From assembly GCF_000428065.1 (NCBI RefSeq), contig NZ_ATZF01000003.1, forward strand, positions 235,130-299,129: a stretch of 64,000 nucleotides of DNA. Reading direction: 5' to 3'. Source of the stretch: Shimazuella kribbensis DSM 45090. Lineage in GTDB: Bacteria; Bacillota; Bacilli; Thermoactinomycetales; Thermoactinomycetaceae. The notes below the pieces were generated by a model that was not told the origin of the DNA, did not search any database, and saw only the letters and a program-made list of their open reading frames with translations. How positions within the stretch are numbered: the first letter of the stretch is position 1; each line of letters begins with the position of its first letter. Shown here in pieces: positions 55,334 to 64,000 of this stretch. Made by a program: the position numbers and the translations under genes.

Positions 55334-56460
55334 TGCATCACCACCTCTTTTTCCATTGCATCTAAGCCGCGATAAAGTGCTTGTTGTAGGATTCGTTTCT
55401 TTTTTTGATCTGTCTCTTGAGCAATACGAGTTTCCATCAGCTGAACAAAGGTTCCTACGAAATTTTGTTCCGTTTTTAACTTTTTCAAATCATAGCCTAG
55501 TAGTGTTAAATCTTCTATAAAAAGCCATTTATGCTCAATCGGAAGCATCTTCTCTAACTTTATCAGCCAATTCTTGTCTTCTGTACCAAAGGCAGATCTC
55601 CCTACTAACTGAATAGCGAGATAATCATTGGTATCAAATTCTCTGATCACTGATGAAACGACTTCAGAAATTTGGTTTAGGGATAATTGATTTGTAATAT
55701 TTATTTTTATCTGCTCATATTTTCGTGTGGAAATAGGGACCTTTTCAAGCGAAACACCTTTCTCGTCTATTGTCCCATGTGTCAAAAATCGGACCCCTGT
55801 TTCTTTCCAACTCCGTGCTTCTGGTGTGCCAGGGTAATGTATTATCGTTCCTTTTCTGTTTTTTAATAGATAAGTCTGCCGTTTATGAATATGACCAAGT
55901 GCAACATAATCTACATCGTGTTCGGACAAATCTTTTTCTATAATAGGAAAATAGATGGATTGTTCTTCCTTAAAATCACCATGAACCAAGTAAATATGAT
56001 AGTTTGCATCTAGAATAGGAATTGGAAGCGAATTCTTTCGATCTGAAAAATCACCAAATCCTCTGCCAGATATATGCAGGTGATACTCAGGAAAATATAG
56101 GGTCTCCCAACTGTCCGAAAATATATATACATTTTCTGGCCATGTTTCTTGCTGATAAACAGAGTCTTCTCTGTAAGGGTCGTGGTTACCCGGACTAATA
56201 AATATCCTTGTATCTGGTATTCTTTGCAGTTGCTCTAATACAAACTGGTAGAGTACGGAAGTAACAAATCCATGTTCTAAAAAATCTCCTGCAATAAGCA
56301 GAAATGGGATAGCATTTTCTTTAACATAGGTAATGATTCGCTTAAAGGTTTGTTGGTGCTCCTCTTGTCTTATCCATACTCTTTCCTTATCCCACTTCCA
56401 ACCTTTGATCGGTTCTCCCAAATGCAGATCTGCAATATGTACAAATGATATAGTGTGCAT
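55330..56460 (-). CDS. SbcD-like metallophosphoesterase (YhaO)
   Basis: 376 residues from MHTISFVHIADLHLGEPIKG, with GGAGG upstream; the open frame runs 45 codons further left. Calcineurin-like motifs: HIADLHLG, LLIAGDFLEHG, SPGNHDPYR, VHGDFK and VALGHIHKRQ. Exonuclease subunit paired with the ATPase that follows. Confidence 0.88.
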   Translation of the reverse strand: MHTISFVHIADLHLGEPIKGWKWDKERVWIRQEEHQQTFKRIITYVKENAIPFLLIAGDFLEHGFVTSVLYQFVLEQLQRIPDTRIFISPGNHDPYREDSVYQQETWPENVYIFSDSWETLYFPEYHLHISGRGFGDFSDRKNSLPIPILDANYHIYLVHGDFKEEQSIYFPIIEKDLSEHDVDYVALGHIHKRQTYLLKNRKGTIIHYPGTPEARSWKETGVRFLTHGTIDEKGVSLEKVPISTRKYEQIKINITNQLSLNQISEVVSSVIREFDTNDYLAIQLVGRSAFGTEDKNWLIKLEKMLPIEHKWLFIEDLTLLGYDLKKLKTEQNFVGTFVQLMETRIAQETDQKKKRILQQALYRGLDAMEKEVVMQ

Positions 56461-56527
56461 GATCCCTCCAACGTGTATGTTTTCTTGTATTCTGACAAAC
56501 GATAAGAAAAAAAGGTCGTGATGCAGA

Positions 56528-57001
56528 ATGCAACAGCCATTTAGAAAAATTCTCCTCCTTATTCTTCCATTCCTGCTAATTGGTATCAGTTTCACATCTG
56601 TATTTGCAGCAGAACAGGATAAAAGTAGCCTTGAAAATTTTCAAATGTGGTATGTTCAAAATGGCAAAAAACAAGTTATCAAAGAAGCAGTAACAGCTAA
56701 ATTTGAAATGGAACAATTACTTAACAAAGTAGACCATCTCGCTGGTCTCTCTTCATTCCAGTTACCTTCTAAATACATTTTGATTCAATTTCATCATCCT
56801 GTTATCCTATCCGACTTTTCGCCAATCAAGCACCTATTTCAATTTGTTATTGTAACCATCCCCAAAAATCACAACGATATTCCAAGATTGCTAATCCGCA
56901 ATTCACAAGGAAGCTGGGTGGAATATCATACAAAGCGATCTCTCTCTATTTTTTTACAACAAATAACCCCATCATCCATAAAAGATGATGGGGTTATTTG
57001 A
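56528..57001 (+). CDS. Secreted hypothetical protein
   Basis: 157 residues. Signal peptide KILLLILPFLLIGISFTSVFA with probable cleavage after AxA, then a soluble domain of mixed strands (FQMWYVQNGKKQVIKEA...). No motif recognised. The last codons encode the arms of a terminator. Confidence 0.7.
   Translation: MQQPFRKILLLILPFLLIGISFTSVFAAEQDKSSLENFQMWYVQNGKKQVIKEAVTAKFEMEQLLNKVDHLAGLSSFQLPSKYILIQFHHPVILSDFSPIKHLFQFVIVTIPKNHNDIPRLLIRNSQGSWVEYHTKRSLSIFLQQITPSSIKDDGVI
56961..56999. terminator. Bidirectional terminator inside the 3' end of the secreted-protein gene
   Basis: AAATAACCCCATCATC and GATGATGGGGTTATTT are perfect 16-bp arms. The hairpin lies within the last codons, before the stop, and between convergent genes (the second is greA). 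Confidence 0.75.
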
Positions 57002-57009
57002 ATAGGAAA

Positions 57010-57486
57010 TTAATCAATCTCTACAATTTTTAATTGAATTGTTCCGGACGGAACAGGTACATTCACTACTTCGCCCACTTTTTTGCCAATTAATTCTTTT
57101 CCGATCGGTGATTCGTTTGAAATTTTTCCTTGCTCAGGATTGGTCTCTGCACTACCAACTATATAATATGTCTCTGTATCACCATCAGGTATTTCTTGGA
57201 TGGTAACCTTAGCCCCAACAGAAACAACCGTTTTATCCGTTTCACCAGGTTTTATGATTTTTGCATTTCGAATCATGTTCTCAAGAGTCAAAATTCTTGC
57301 TTCTATTAGACCTTGTTCTTCTTTTGCAGCATCATATTCAGAGTTTTCGCTTAGATCTCCTTGCGAAATAGCTTCTTTTAATCGTTCTGCTACTTCATGC
57401 CTTTTTACGGTTTTTGCATTTTCCAATTCTTCTTTTAGGTTTTGTAATCCCTCTTCCGTAAGTAATACTTCTTTTTGATTAGACAT
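57010..57486 (-). CDS. greA: Transcription elongation factor GreA
   Basis: 158 residues from MSNQKEVLLTEEGLQNLKEEL, with AAGGAGG upstream. Coiled-coil with SENSEYDAAKEEQGLIEARI (tip acidic residues), and C-terminal NVPVPSGTIQLKIVEI. Rescues backtracked RNA polymerase. Confidence 0.97.
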   Translation of the reverse strand: MSNQKEVLLTEEGLQNLKEELENAKTVKRHEVAERLKEAISQGDLSENSEYDAAKEEQGLIEARILTLENMIRNAKIIKPGETDKTVVSVGAKVTIQEIPDGDTETYYIVGSAETNPEQGKISNESPIGKELIGKKVGEVVNVPVPSGTIQLKIVEID

Positions 57487-58017
57487 TATTACCGATTCCT
57501 CCTTAAAAGACACAAACCATTGCTTTCTATTTGTTAGCATTATTTTCTGGGACAACCGTGCTACATGATATGTCACGACCAATTACATTATGCCTGTTTC
57601 TTCCTTACCTATCAAATTAAGAAACCGATTACAAAAAAGGGACTGCTTGTTATCTTAGCATATTTATGTTTATGAACCAAGTATTTTAGTAATTTTTTTA
57701 CGCAAGTCTTTTGCCCCACCACCCCAGTCTCAAGCTGTATGTTCTCATAGAAGAAATACAATTCGGACATACATATTTATACTAAAAATTGAAAGGCGAG
57801 AAATTTCTATCTATACAAAAGTGACTCCTATGACATATAATTATTTATTCGACATTTTTATACAAAAACCCTCCTAAATTCCGATATTTTGATAACAATC
57901 CACATTTTATTACATGACGATACGGTAATACCCAAAATCATGCTATATTAAAATGAACTGAACTGAACATACTCTAATTCTTTTATTTTTACAACAATAT
58001 TTGTGCTTATTATTTTG
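57487..58017. other. Intergenic region with no gene
   Basis: AT-rich, no ribosome-binding site or hairpin except that near the right end. Presumably carries the greA promoter near 57500-57600. Confidence 0.35.
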
Positions 58018-58044
58018 AAAACCCCTACTTGTCGCAGGGGTTTT
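58018..58044 (-). terminator. Terminator after the DUF2339 gene
   Basis: AAAACCCCT and AGGGGTTTT form a 9-bp stem around a 9-nt loop; T-run on the minus strand. Confidence 0.7.
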
Positions 58045-58047
58045 ATA

Positions 58048-60840
58048 TTAATCGGCTGAAAACCAATGTTTGTTTTTTTGGTAAACAAAAGATACAGCTA
58101 GTAAAATCACACCTAATCCCATAAATGAGAAAATACGATAAAGTGTAGTTAAAAATGACAAATCAAACAAAAATATCTTAAGAATGGAGATTCCAAAAAC
58201 ACCGATAGAGAGGATACGAACAGACTGTTTTTTCTGCCAAATTCCAATCCATAGGAAGAGACAAGACAAGAGTAACCATGCGATCGAAATAAATAGTTGC
58301 TGTAAATTACGCAATCGAATAATCTCTTGGTCTGGTATGCCTAATTGTAACATTGTCGCTTTGAAAGCATCATTGATTTCCATTGTTACACCGAGAAATA
58401 CAGCAAATACTCCTAAAAAAAACAATGTTTGACGGATATACGAGAGGTAGTGGCTCGTCACAGAAGATAAATTTTTCTTCATGTATCGATAGAAGAAGAA
58501 TACTACCCCAATCATACATAGCAAAGACAAGAAACGAAGATTGATTACAGGTACGAATTTCTCATAAGAATAATAGGATAAGCCTTTTATCAAGATAGGA
58601 ATGGCCCCAATTCCTAGTGTAGATAACCCTAGATACATCAGCACCCGAAATCTCAAACGGGTCCCTAATAAATAAACGGGAATGCTTCCAAAAATCCAAA
58701 CCAACACTAAGGTGTAGAATTGTAAGTTTTCAAGATACGAAACAGGATCTGCATCACCTGATGGGGCAAGCAATTCGATTTTCTTGGCAAATCCATCTAT
58801 GATTTCAACAGTAACCATTTCAAATAATAAGACCACTATTAGCAGAATAGTCGATAATCGATACCATTTATACCAAGGATGTTGCTTTCCGTTCTTTTTC
58901 CAAAGTAAATAAAATACATACAATAAACCAAGTGTGAGAACAAAAGTCAGAACCCGAATATTCCCAACGGAAACCAAAAGTTTTATTGGAACATAGCTAC
59001 TTCCTGTCACCATCAAATTACCTAATAAAACGGCAAGAATGGTCGAACTAACTACGACAATTGACATGACTTTCCTTTTCAAACCAAAGCCTGTTAGCAA
59101 TACACTATAAACCAATAATAAGAGTATGAGGCATAAATCAGCCAAATAACTTGCATGTAAAAAACTTTCCGATGCTGGTGGTGTTGGAAAATCAATATTT
59201 GCTTTAAAATCCCTTGGAAATAGGTACAAAAAGACAAGATAGCCTTCTACATAAATTCCTACAAATAAAAGAATAGACCAAATCACATGTAAGCTATTTC
59301 GAATAAACGACAAATTTTTCAGTCCATACCAATGAGCACTACATAGAAGTACGACAACACCAATAAAGTTATTTACAATAACCCAATTGATGACAGGTTT
59401 CATCTGTGAATATTCCCCAATGGTATAGAAGAAGATGGCGTAAGTGGATATCCCCAAAATGATTAATCCAAAACGGTCTATATAGCGTACTTCGTACCGA
59501 AGACCCCACCAAATGATGAACGCTACTTCCAAGGAAATCACGAAGAGTGATGCCGGGAATGTAAAAAAAACAATAGTCGCCAGTAAAACACACGACAGAA
59601 AGGTAATACTTTGTCGCGCCATTTGCCACTGATTTGTTTTGGACAATAGCTTGCGGTAATAAAAAACAAGAATCGGAATGAGATACAAAATAGCGATGAA
59701 AAGCAAACAAGATCCCAGCATGATACGAAAATGATCCGTATAAGGAAAATGAATGTACAAACCACAAATTAGACATAGTGTATTTATGATTCCGATCATC
59801 TTTTCATACTTTGTAGCTTTTACATGGAAAAGAAAACGGAGATCAAAAAGGTAAAACAAAGCCCAAAAAACACTTAGTGATAGTAGTAAGACATAGCTAT
59901 CCTTGCCAACGTCAGTTGCAAAACTCCATCCAAAGAAAATAAAGTAAGTGGCAACAAAAGATAAATAATAAAGCACATTCCAACTGCGCTTTTTCCAAAC
60001 CAAAGCCAATATTCCTACTGTCACTAATCCTAAATAACTCATTAATCCAATCATACTGCCTCCACCAGGAAGAACAAATGGTGTTCCATATGCTCCGATC
60101 CAACCGATCAGAGCGATAGGCAGGGATTGAAACTTAGATGCTTGTTGAAAACCGAGAACTGCCACAAGAAGCATGATTAAGATAGCCGTCCATTGAGGAA
60201 TCAGGTGATAAAAGTTATACGAAGCAAAAACAGCTGTATAAAGTACTGCTAGACCAGTACCAATCAACCCTTGGCTAAAAATAGCCAATCCTTTCTTAGA
60301 AAAACGATTTCCGAAAAACAATACAAGTAAACCAAATACGCTACCCACGAACACTCGTGTAACTTCATTGATCCAATTGTTGTCAAACGCATACTTCATG
60401 AAAAAAGCTGCGCCAAGAAAAAGTGCAACTGCACCAATCCAATTAAGCCATTTTCCCCCGATTAAAAGCTCCCATTCTGTTCGAGTCCGAGACTCTCGTT
60501 TGGGCTTTTTAGTAGAACTCGTTTGTTCTTTTGAAACTTCTTCCGATCCTATTATTGTATCTATGGGTTCAGCTACTAGGTTGGATTCCTCTTCTTCGAC
60601 TGGTTGCTCTATTTCATCGTCTGGTACCTCTTCACCTTTACTGTTTTCTTGTTCAGATTCTCGATCCAGACTTAAGAGATCTTCCGGTTTTATTGCTTTT
60701 TCTTCTAACTGTTGCATTTTATATTGAAGTGTATCCAATTGACGACCTAAGTCATCTACATTCTTTTTCAAGATCTTCTCTTTTTTATAAAAGGAATACA
60801 AAATTAAAAAAATAACAACGAAAATAATAAAATGAAACAT
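58048..60840 (-). CDS. DUF2339 multi-pass membrane protein
   Basis: 930 residues. N-terminal coiled-coil (YSFYKKEKILKKNVDDLGRQLDTLQYKMQQLEEK), an acidic linker, then more than 20 transmembrane helices beginning with GGKWLNWIGAVALFLGAAFFMKYAFD, the DUF2339 signature. Function unknown. Confidence 0.9.
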   Translation of the reverse strand: MFHFIIFVVIFLILYSFYKKEKILKKNVDDLGRQLDTLQYKMQQLEEKAIKPEDLLSLDRESEQENSKGEEVPDDEIEQPVEEEESNLVAEPIDTIIGSEEVSKEQTSSTKKPKRESRTRTEWELLIGGKWLNWIGAVALFLGAAFFMKYAFDNNWINEVTRVFVGSVFGLLVLFFGNRFSKKGLAIFSQGLIGTGLAVLYTAVFASYNFYHLIPQWTAILIMLLVAVLGFQQASKFQSLPIALIGWIGAYGTPFVLPGGGSMIGLMSYLGLVTVGILALVWKKRSWNVLYYLSFVATYFIFFGWSFATDVGKDSYVLLLSLSVFWALFYLFDLRFLFHVKATKYEKMIGIINTLCLICGLYIHFPYTDHFRIMLGSCLLFIAILYLIPILVFYYRKLLSKTNQWQMARQSITFLSCVLLATIVFFTFPASLFVISLEVAFIIWWGLRYEVRYIDRFGLIILGISTYAIFFYTIGEYSQMKPVINWVIVNNFIGVVVLLCSAHWYGLKNLSFIRNSLHVIWSILLFVGIYVEGYLVFLYLFPRDFKANIDFPTPPASESFLHASYLADLCLILLLLVYSVLLTGFGLKRKVMSIVVVSSTILAVLLGNLMVTGSSYVPIKLLVSVGNIRVLTFVLTLGLLYVFYLLWKKNGKQHPWYKWYRLSTILLIVVLLFEMVTVEIIDGFAKKIELLAPSGDADPVSYLENLQFYTLVLVWIFGSIPVYLLGTRLRFRVLMYLGLSTLGIGAIPILIKGLSYYSYEKFVPVINLRFLSLLCMIGVVFFFYRYMKKNLSSVTSHYLSYIRQTLFFLGVFAVFLGVTMEINDAFKATMLQLGIPDQEIIRLRNLQQLFISIAWLLLSCLFLWIGIWQKKQSVRILSIGVFGISILKIFLFDLSFLTTLYRIFSFMGLGVILLAVSFVYQKNKHWFSAD

Positions 60841-60955
60841 GTTATTCTATACACCTCCCTCTTTGCATTGTACTATGTATGCTTTTCTGATCGTAGAAAT
60901 ACCTCAAATTGTGAAGTAACTGTAATCTGCAAGAAATATGATACTCAGAATAGCG

Positions 60956-60988
60956 AAACCCCCTATCTAGGTCAGATAGGGGGTTTTT
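60956..60988. terminator. Terminator between MFS and DUF2339 genes
   Basis: AAACCCCCTATC and GATAGGGGGTTT are perfect 12-bp arms, next to the MFS stop. Confidence 0.75.
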
Positions 60989-62190
60989 CACTTTGCAATA
61001 AGCGGTACTTTCCTCATTGCAAACCATGTGCCGATTTGTACACATCCCAAACATAAAAGCATTGGTTTTAATGATGTGATAGATGAATTATAGGATACGA
61101 TCACCATAAAGATAATCAAACTAATCAATCGACCCATATTCATTACCAATTCTCTAGACACTACATATTCTACTCGCAGCTCAACTGCTTCCGAGTGCTC
61201 ACCAATGACATCATATGCAATGGATGTCATTGGTGCATAGTAGAATGGATAGAAGAGGTACAGACCTACTCCATACAACATGACTGTCCAAGTGTTCCAG
61301 TAGATCAAAAATGGAATAATTAATAATCCCATCATAATGGTTGAAATCAACAATGCATGAACACGCCAAGCAGGTCGTAAATATTTGCCTAAAAGCAAAT
61401 AAGAAATGAGTGACACCACAGATGCAGCAGTGTAATAAGTCCCTAATGTTAACTCACTTTTTGTAATAAAGTAGACTAATAATCCAGTAAAAAAAAGAAA
61501 TACACCTTCTCTTAAACCTTGGAAAAACGTAGCTAATTGCACCCAAAACCAATTCATTTTTGGTTGAAATGAGATCTTCATTACTTTCCCTAATTGAAAA
61601 CTTCCCTCTGCTTTACGTAATGCCAACCAAAAGCTAACGATCACAGAAAGAACAAATATCCCAAGTGATATACCAAAAATAATGCGGTATCCTAGAAAAT
61701 GGTCCACACGCGTAATAATGATTCCAGATAGCAATGGTGCAATCATCCCAGATAAAGAGGTTATAAAACCACTTATGCCATTCATCACATCACGATTATC
61801 TCGCTCAGAGATTTCAAAGTACAAAACATTGTATGACATCCAGAAAAATCCACTACCTAATCCCAAGAAAAATCCTAGTATCACTACATAGTCAATAGCT
61901 TTTGTACCTAAAAGGAGTACAGTTAAATAAAAAAGAGCTTGGAGCGCAACTCCGATTCGAATAGAGATGACACGATCCACTCTTTTGGTTATCCAACCTG
62001 CCAAAATAAAGGTCAATCCTATTGCTATATAATTGGTTAAATTGTACCAAGCGATCTTAAGAAGATCGTGGTTAATTTTCCACAAAAATACATTCACGAA
62101 AGCATTAGATAAAGCAAACGAAAAAGCATGCAATCCACTGACACTCAGCAAGACCCATGCCTCACGATCTAATTTCTTTAAAAAGTCCAT
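60988..62190 (-). CDS. MFS transporter
   Basis: 400 residues, 12 predicted transmembrane segments. FILAGWITKRVDRVISIRIGVALQ is the loop 2-3 motif, and YNVLYFEISERDNRDVMNGI the central region. Substrate unknown. RBS GAGG before ATG 62190. Confidence 0.88.
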   Translation of the reverse strand: MDFLKKLDREAWVLLSVSGLHAFSFALSNAFVNVFLWKINHDLLKIAWYNLTNYIAIGLTFILAGWITKRVDRVISIRIGVALQALFYLTVLLLGTKAIDYVVILGFFLGLGSGFFWMSYNVLYFEISERDNRDVMNGISGFITSLSGMIAPLLSGIIITRVDHFLGYRIIFGISLGIFVLSVIVSFWLALRKAEGSFQLGKVMKISFQPKMNWFWVQLATFFQGLREGVFLFFTGLLVYFITKSELTLGTYYTAASVVSLISYLLLGKYLRPAWRVHALLISTIMMGLLIIPFLIYWNTWTVMLYGVGLYLFYPFYYAPMTSIAYDVIGEHSEAVELRVEYVVSRELVMNMGRLISLIIFMVIVSYNSSITSLKPMLLCLGCVQIGTWFAMRKVPLIAK

Positions 62191-62230
62191 AGAGCCTCAC
62201 CAAGAGATAGTTTATCCAAGCCTCTATAGA

Positions 62231-62827
62231 TTATGAATCTGAATCTGGTCTTCGAAATTGCAAAAAGAGTAAAGCAAGAACAAATCCAGCTAAAACAGAT
62301 AATACATATACTCCTGTTAAAGGGTAGTCAACAATGAGATTTAATATCGTCAAGATTAGAATTGCTAACCCAAATTGGGGATGAATAGCTTTTCGAACAA
62401 ATAAATACAAATAGACTCCAAATATACCGTAAACTGCACCTAATGAACCAAAATAGATGCCTTCCATACCTGTTATATAAATAATGATATAGGTCAGCAT
62501 GCCAGAAAAAACATAAATAATAAGGAAAAATATTTTACCTAGTAACCATTCTAATTGGGGTCCTAGCACATATAAGAAAAACAAACCTAATAAATAAGAA
62601 AACACACTCGTATGTAAAAATATAGCTGTAAGTACTCTCCACCAATCCCCTGATTGTATCCGCCAACCTTCAACTGCGCCGTACTGGACTACAAGCTCTC
62701 CCCCTGAAAGAGAACCACTATGAAACAAGAGCATCAGGTAGCAAATGGTATGTACAATCATAAGACTAGTAATTACTGGAAAAAAACGCGGAAATTGTTT
62801 CAAGGGGATATGTGTATGTCCAAACAA
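62231..62827 (-). CDS. Rhomboid-like membrane protein, probably inactive
   Basis: 198 residues, six hydrophobic segments, TTG start with AAGAAGGA inside the psd end. LHTSVFSYLLGLFFLYVLGPQLEWLLG and YFGSLGAVYGIFGVYLYLF align with the rhomboid HxxxN and GxSG parts, but the Ser of GxSG is Leu (GSLG) and the catalytic His in the last helix is absent (GVYVLSVLAGFVLALL). Likely a pseudoprotease. Confidence 0.8.
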   Translation of the reverse strand: MFGHTHIPLKQFPRFFPVITSLMIVHTICYLMLLFHSGSLSGGELVVQYGAVEGWRIQSGDWWRVLTAIFLHTSVFSYLLGLFFLYVLGPQLEWLLGKIFFLIIYVFSGMLTYIIIYITGMEGIYFGSLGAVYGIFGVYLYLFVRKAIHPQFGLAILILTILNLIVDYPLTGVYVLSVLAGFVLALLFLQFRRPDSDS

Positions 62828-62829
62828 AA

Positions 62830-63684
62830 TTAATCCTTCTTTCTAGGGGTCACCTCTGCGATAGGTTGTCCCATCTTTAATGATATTCCAGTAGAAATTG
62901 TAGGAAGCCAACGGATCATATCGGGTTCAAATATCAAAATTACTGTAGAACCGAATTCAAAACGGCCTAATTCTTGGCCTTTTGCCATTTTTATCGGTTG
63001 ATGATACGTTTTTTTGTTTAGTCTTTGCTTTTTACTAACATTGGTAACAATTTCATCATCAAATGCCACTTTAATACTACCTACATTGGTAGCCCCAACT
63101 TTCACCAATGCAACTTGACCAAACTCACTATTTATATAAGATACGACTCTTTCATTTTTGGTGAATAGTCCTGGGAAAAGCCGTACTCCTGATTCATTCA
63201 CCGGATATAATTTGCCCGGTATATAAGTAAGAGAATCAATTTCTCCAGAAATAGGACTATGTATACGATGATAATCACGAGGGCTGAGGTAAATTGTTGC
63301 AAATTGGCCTTCCAAAAATTTGTCGCATTTTTCTTCGCCTGCTAATAGCTCCTTTAAGTCATAAGCTATACCTTTAGCTTGAATCAAGGTACCTTCTTCT
63401 ATTTTTCCCATTTGTGTAATAACACCATCAACTGGGCTTGTAACTTTATTGGGATCTGCGTGGATAGGTCTCGCTGTTTCCTGTAACTCTCGTATAAAAA
63501 AATCCAGTAAACTTTCAAACTGATCAATTGGCTTTTTTACAGGATTAAGATCTATTTGAAACTTTTTAATATAAAAAGGTATGAAGTGCCGACTAAAACG
63601 TTTTTTAGCGAGAGAACCTACTAAACGAGATACCTTATTTTTTGGTGTTAAATTCCAAATCAAACGCGAAACTGGGTCTTTCAT
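62830..63684 (-). CDS. psd: Phosphatidylserine decarboxylase
   Basis: 284 residues. VTSPVDGVITQMGKIEEG, SPRDYHRIHSPISGEI, and LGRFEFGSTVIL with the self-cleavage GST that makes the pyruvoyl group. Makes phosphatidylethanolamine. GGAGG before ATG 63684. Overlaps the spacing of the rhomboid gene by 3 nt, so one operon. Confidence 0.95.
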   Translation of the reverse strand: MKDPVSRLIWNLTPKNKVSRLVGSLAKKRFSRHFIPFYIKKFQIDLNPVKKPIDQFESLLDFFIRELQETARPIHADPNKVTSPVDGVITQMGKIEEGTLIQAKGIAYDLKELLAGEEKCDKFLEGQFATIYLSPRDYHRIHSPISGEIDSLTYIPGKLYPVNESGVRLFPGLFTKNERVVSYINSEFGQVALVKVGATNVGSIKVAFDDEIVTNVSKKQRLNKKTYHQPIKMAKGQELGRFEFGSTVILIFEPDMIRWLPTISTGISLKMGQPIAEVTPRKKD

Positions 63685-63774
63685 CAGATACCTCCACTTC
63701 GGATAATAAAAGGAAAAAAACGGTTAGGAAGAAAAAAAGCGACTTGGGCACAATACTTTTTAGGAGGTGATCGA

Positions 63775-64000
63775 ATGAACAACAAATACAAAACCGATCC
63801 TGCTCATGTTCGTAAGCAAAATGCACAAAGCCAAAAAGCTGGTGCAGCTGGTGGATACCAAACAGAATTTGCTTCTGAATCTGCTACTAATGCACAGCAA
63901 GTAAGAGCTCAAAACGCTCGTTCTGCTGGTGCAGCTAGTAATGCAAGTGCAGCTGGTGGATACCAAACAGAATTCGCTTCTGAATCTGCTACTAATGCAC
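63775..64000 (+). CDS. sspE: Gamma-type small acid-soluble spore protein (cut by window end)
   Basis: First 75 codons. MNNKYKTDPAHVRKQNAQSQ, then tandem AAGGYQTEFASESATNAQQ repeats with short linkers. This is the amino-acid storage protein of the spore core, degraded by Gpr at germination. TAGGAGGTGA precedes ATG 63775. The gene continues past the window. Confidence 0.93.
   Translation, partial: MNNKYKTDPAHVRKQNAQSQKAGAAGGYQTEFASESATNAQQVRAQNARSAGAASNASAAGGYQTEFASESATNA

Overview
The window comes from an endospore-forming, low-GC Gram-positive (Bacillota, order Bacillales). The support is the gene order, which repeats blocks known from Bacillus subtilis: alaS-ireB-ruvX-yrzB-mltG, recD2-yrrD-yrzR-yrzQ, iscS-cymR-rarA, hisS-aspS followed by 6S RNA, and relA-dtd. 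Other support comes from strong GGAGG ribosome-binding sites with many GTG/TTG starts, T-box leaders before alaS and hisS, and a gamma-type small acid-soluble spore protein at the right edge. A Thermoactinomycetaceae-like bacterium is my best guess, but the sequence alone does not prove it.

Layout, left to right. 1-2.9 kb: mqo (cut by the window edge) and a BaiN/HI0933-type flavoprotein. 2.9-6.5 kb: two tandem LPKTA-anchored surface proteins made of ~103-residue repeats. They arose by a segmental duplication that also copied the 3' end of the flavoprotein gene. 7-15.2 kb: small unknown genes, then the cell-wall/translation block pbpI, mltG, two small genes, ruvX, ireB and alaS with its T-box. 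15.3-27.9 kb: an accessory stretch with an EthD-like protein, P450, TetR plus acyltransferase with a 28-bp palindrome, GNAT, DJ-1-like, GyrI-like, AI-2E-family exporter, globin, DUF1963 protein, GC-rich pyrimidine-nucleoside phosphorylase and carbonic anhydrase. It separates alaS from the recD2 block. 27.9-35.3 kb: core recombination and sulfur genes (yrzQ, yrzR, yrrD, recD2, a zinc-motif gene, iscS, cymR, rarA, FMN reductase).

35.3-41.3 kb holds the most unusual content. It is an overlapping four-gene operon: unknown protein, BtaA-like (DUF3419) SAM-dependent aminocarboxypropyl transferase, GNAT-type protein, heme-oxygenase-like diiron oxidase. It has a good sigma-A promoter whose -10 lies inside a perfect 22-bp palindrome, a ~160-nt leader, and decayed IS200/IS605-like ends on both sides. 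I read it as a candidate small-molecule biosynthetic system that I cannot match to a described one.

41.3-64 kb: 6S RNA, aspS, hisS with T-box, a DUF423 protein, three tandem GC-richer GTG-start genes that look like one divergent family, then tkt, dtd, rel, small genes, a group-I truncated globin, the SbcCD-like pair YhaN/YhaO, a secreted protein, greA, a DUF2339 giant membrane protein, an MFS transporter, a rhomboid-like protein lacking its catalytic residues, psd, and a gamma-SASP cut by the edge. I saw no tRNA, rRNA or CRISPR array.
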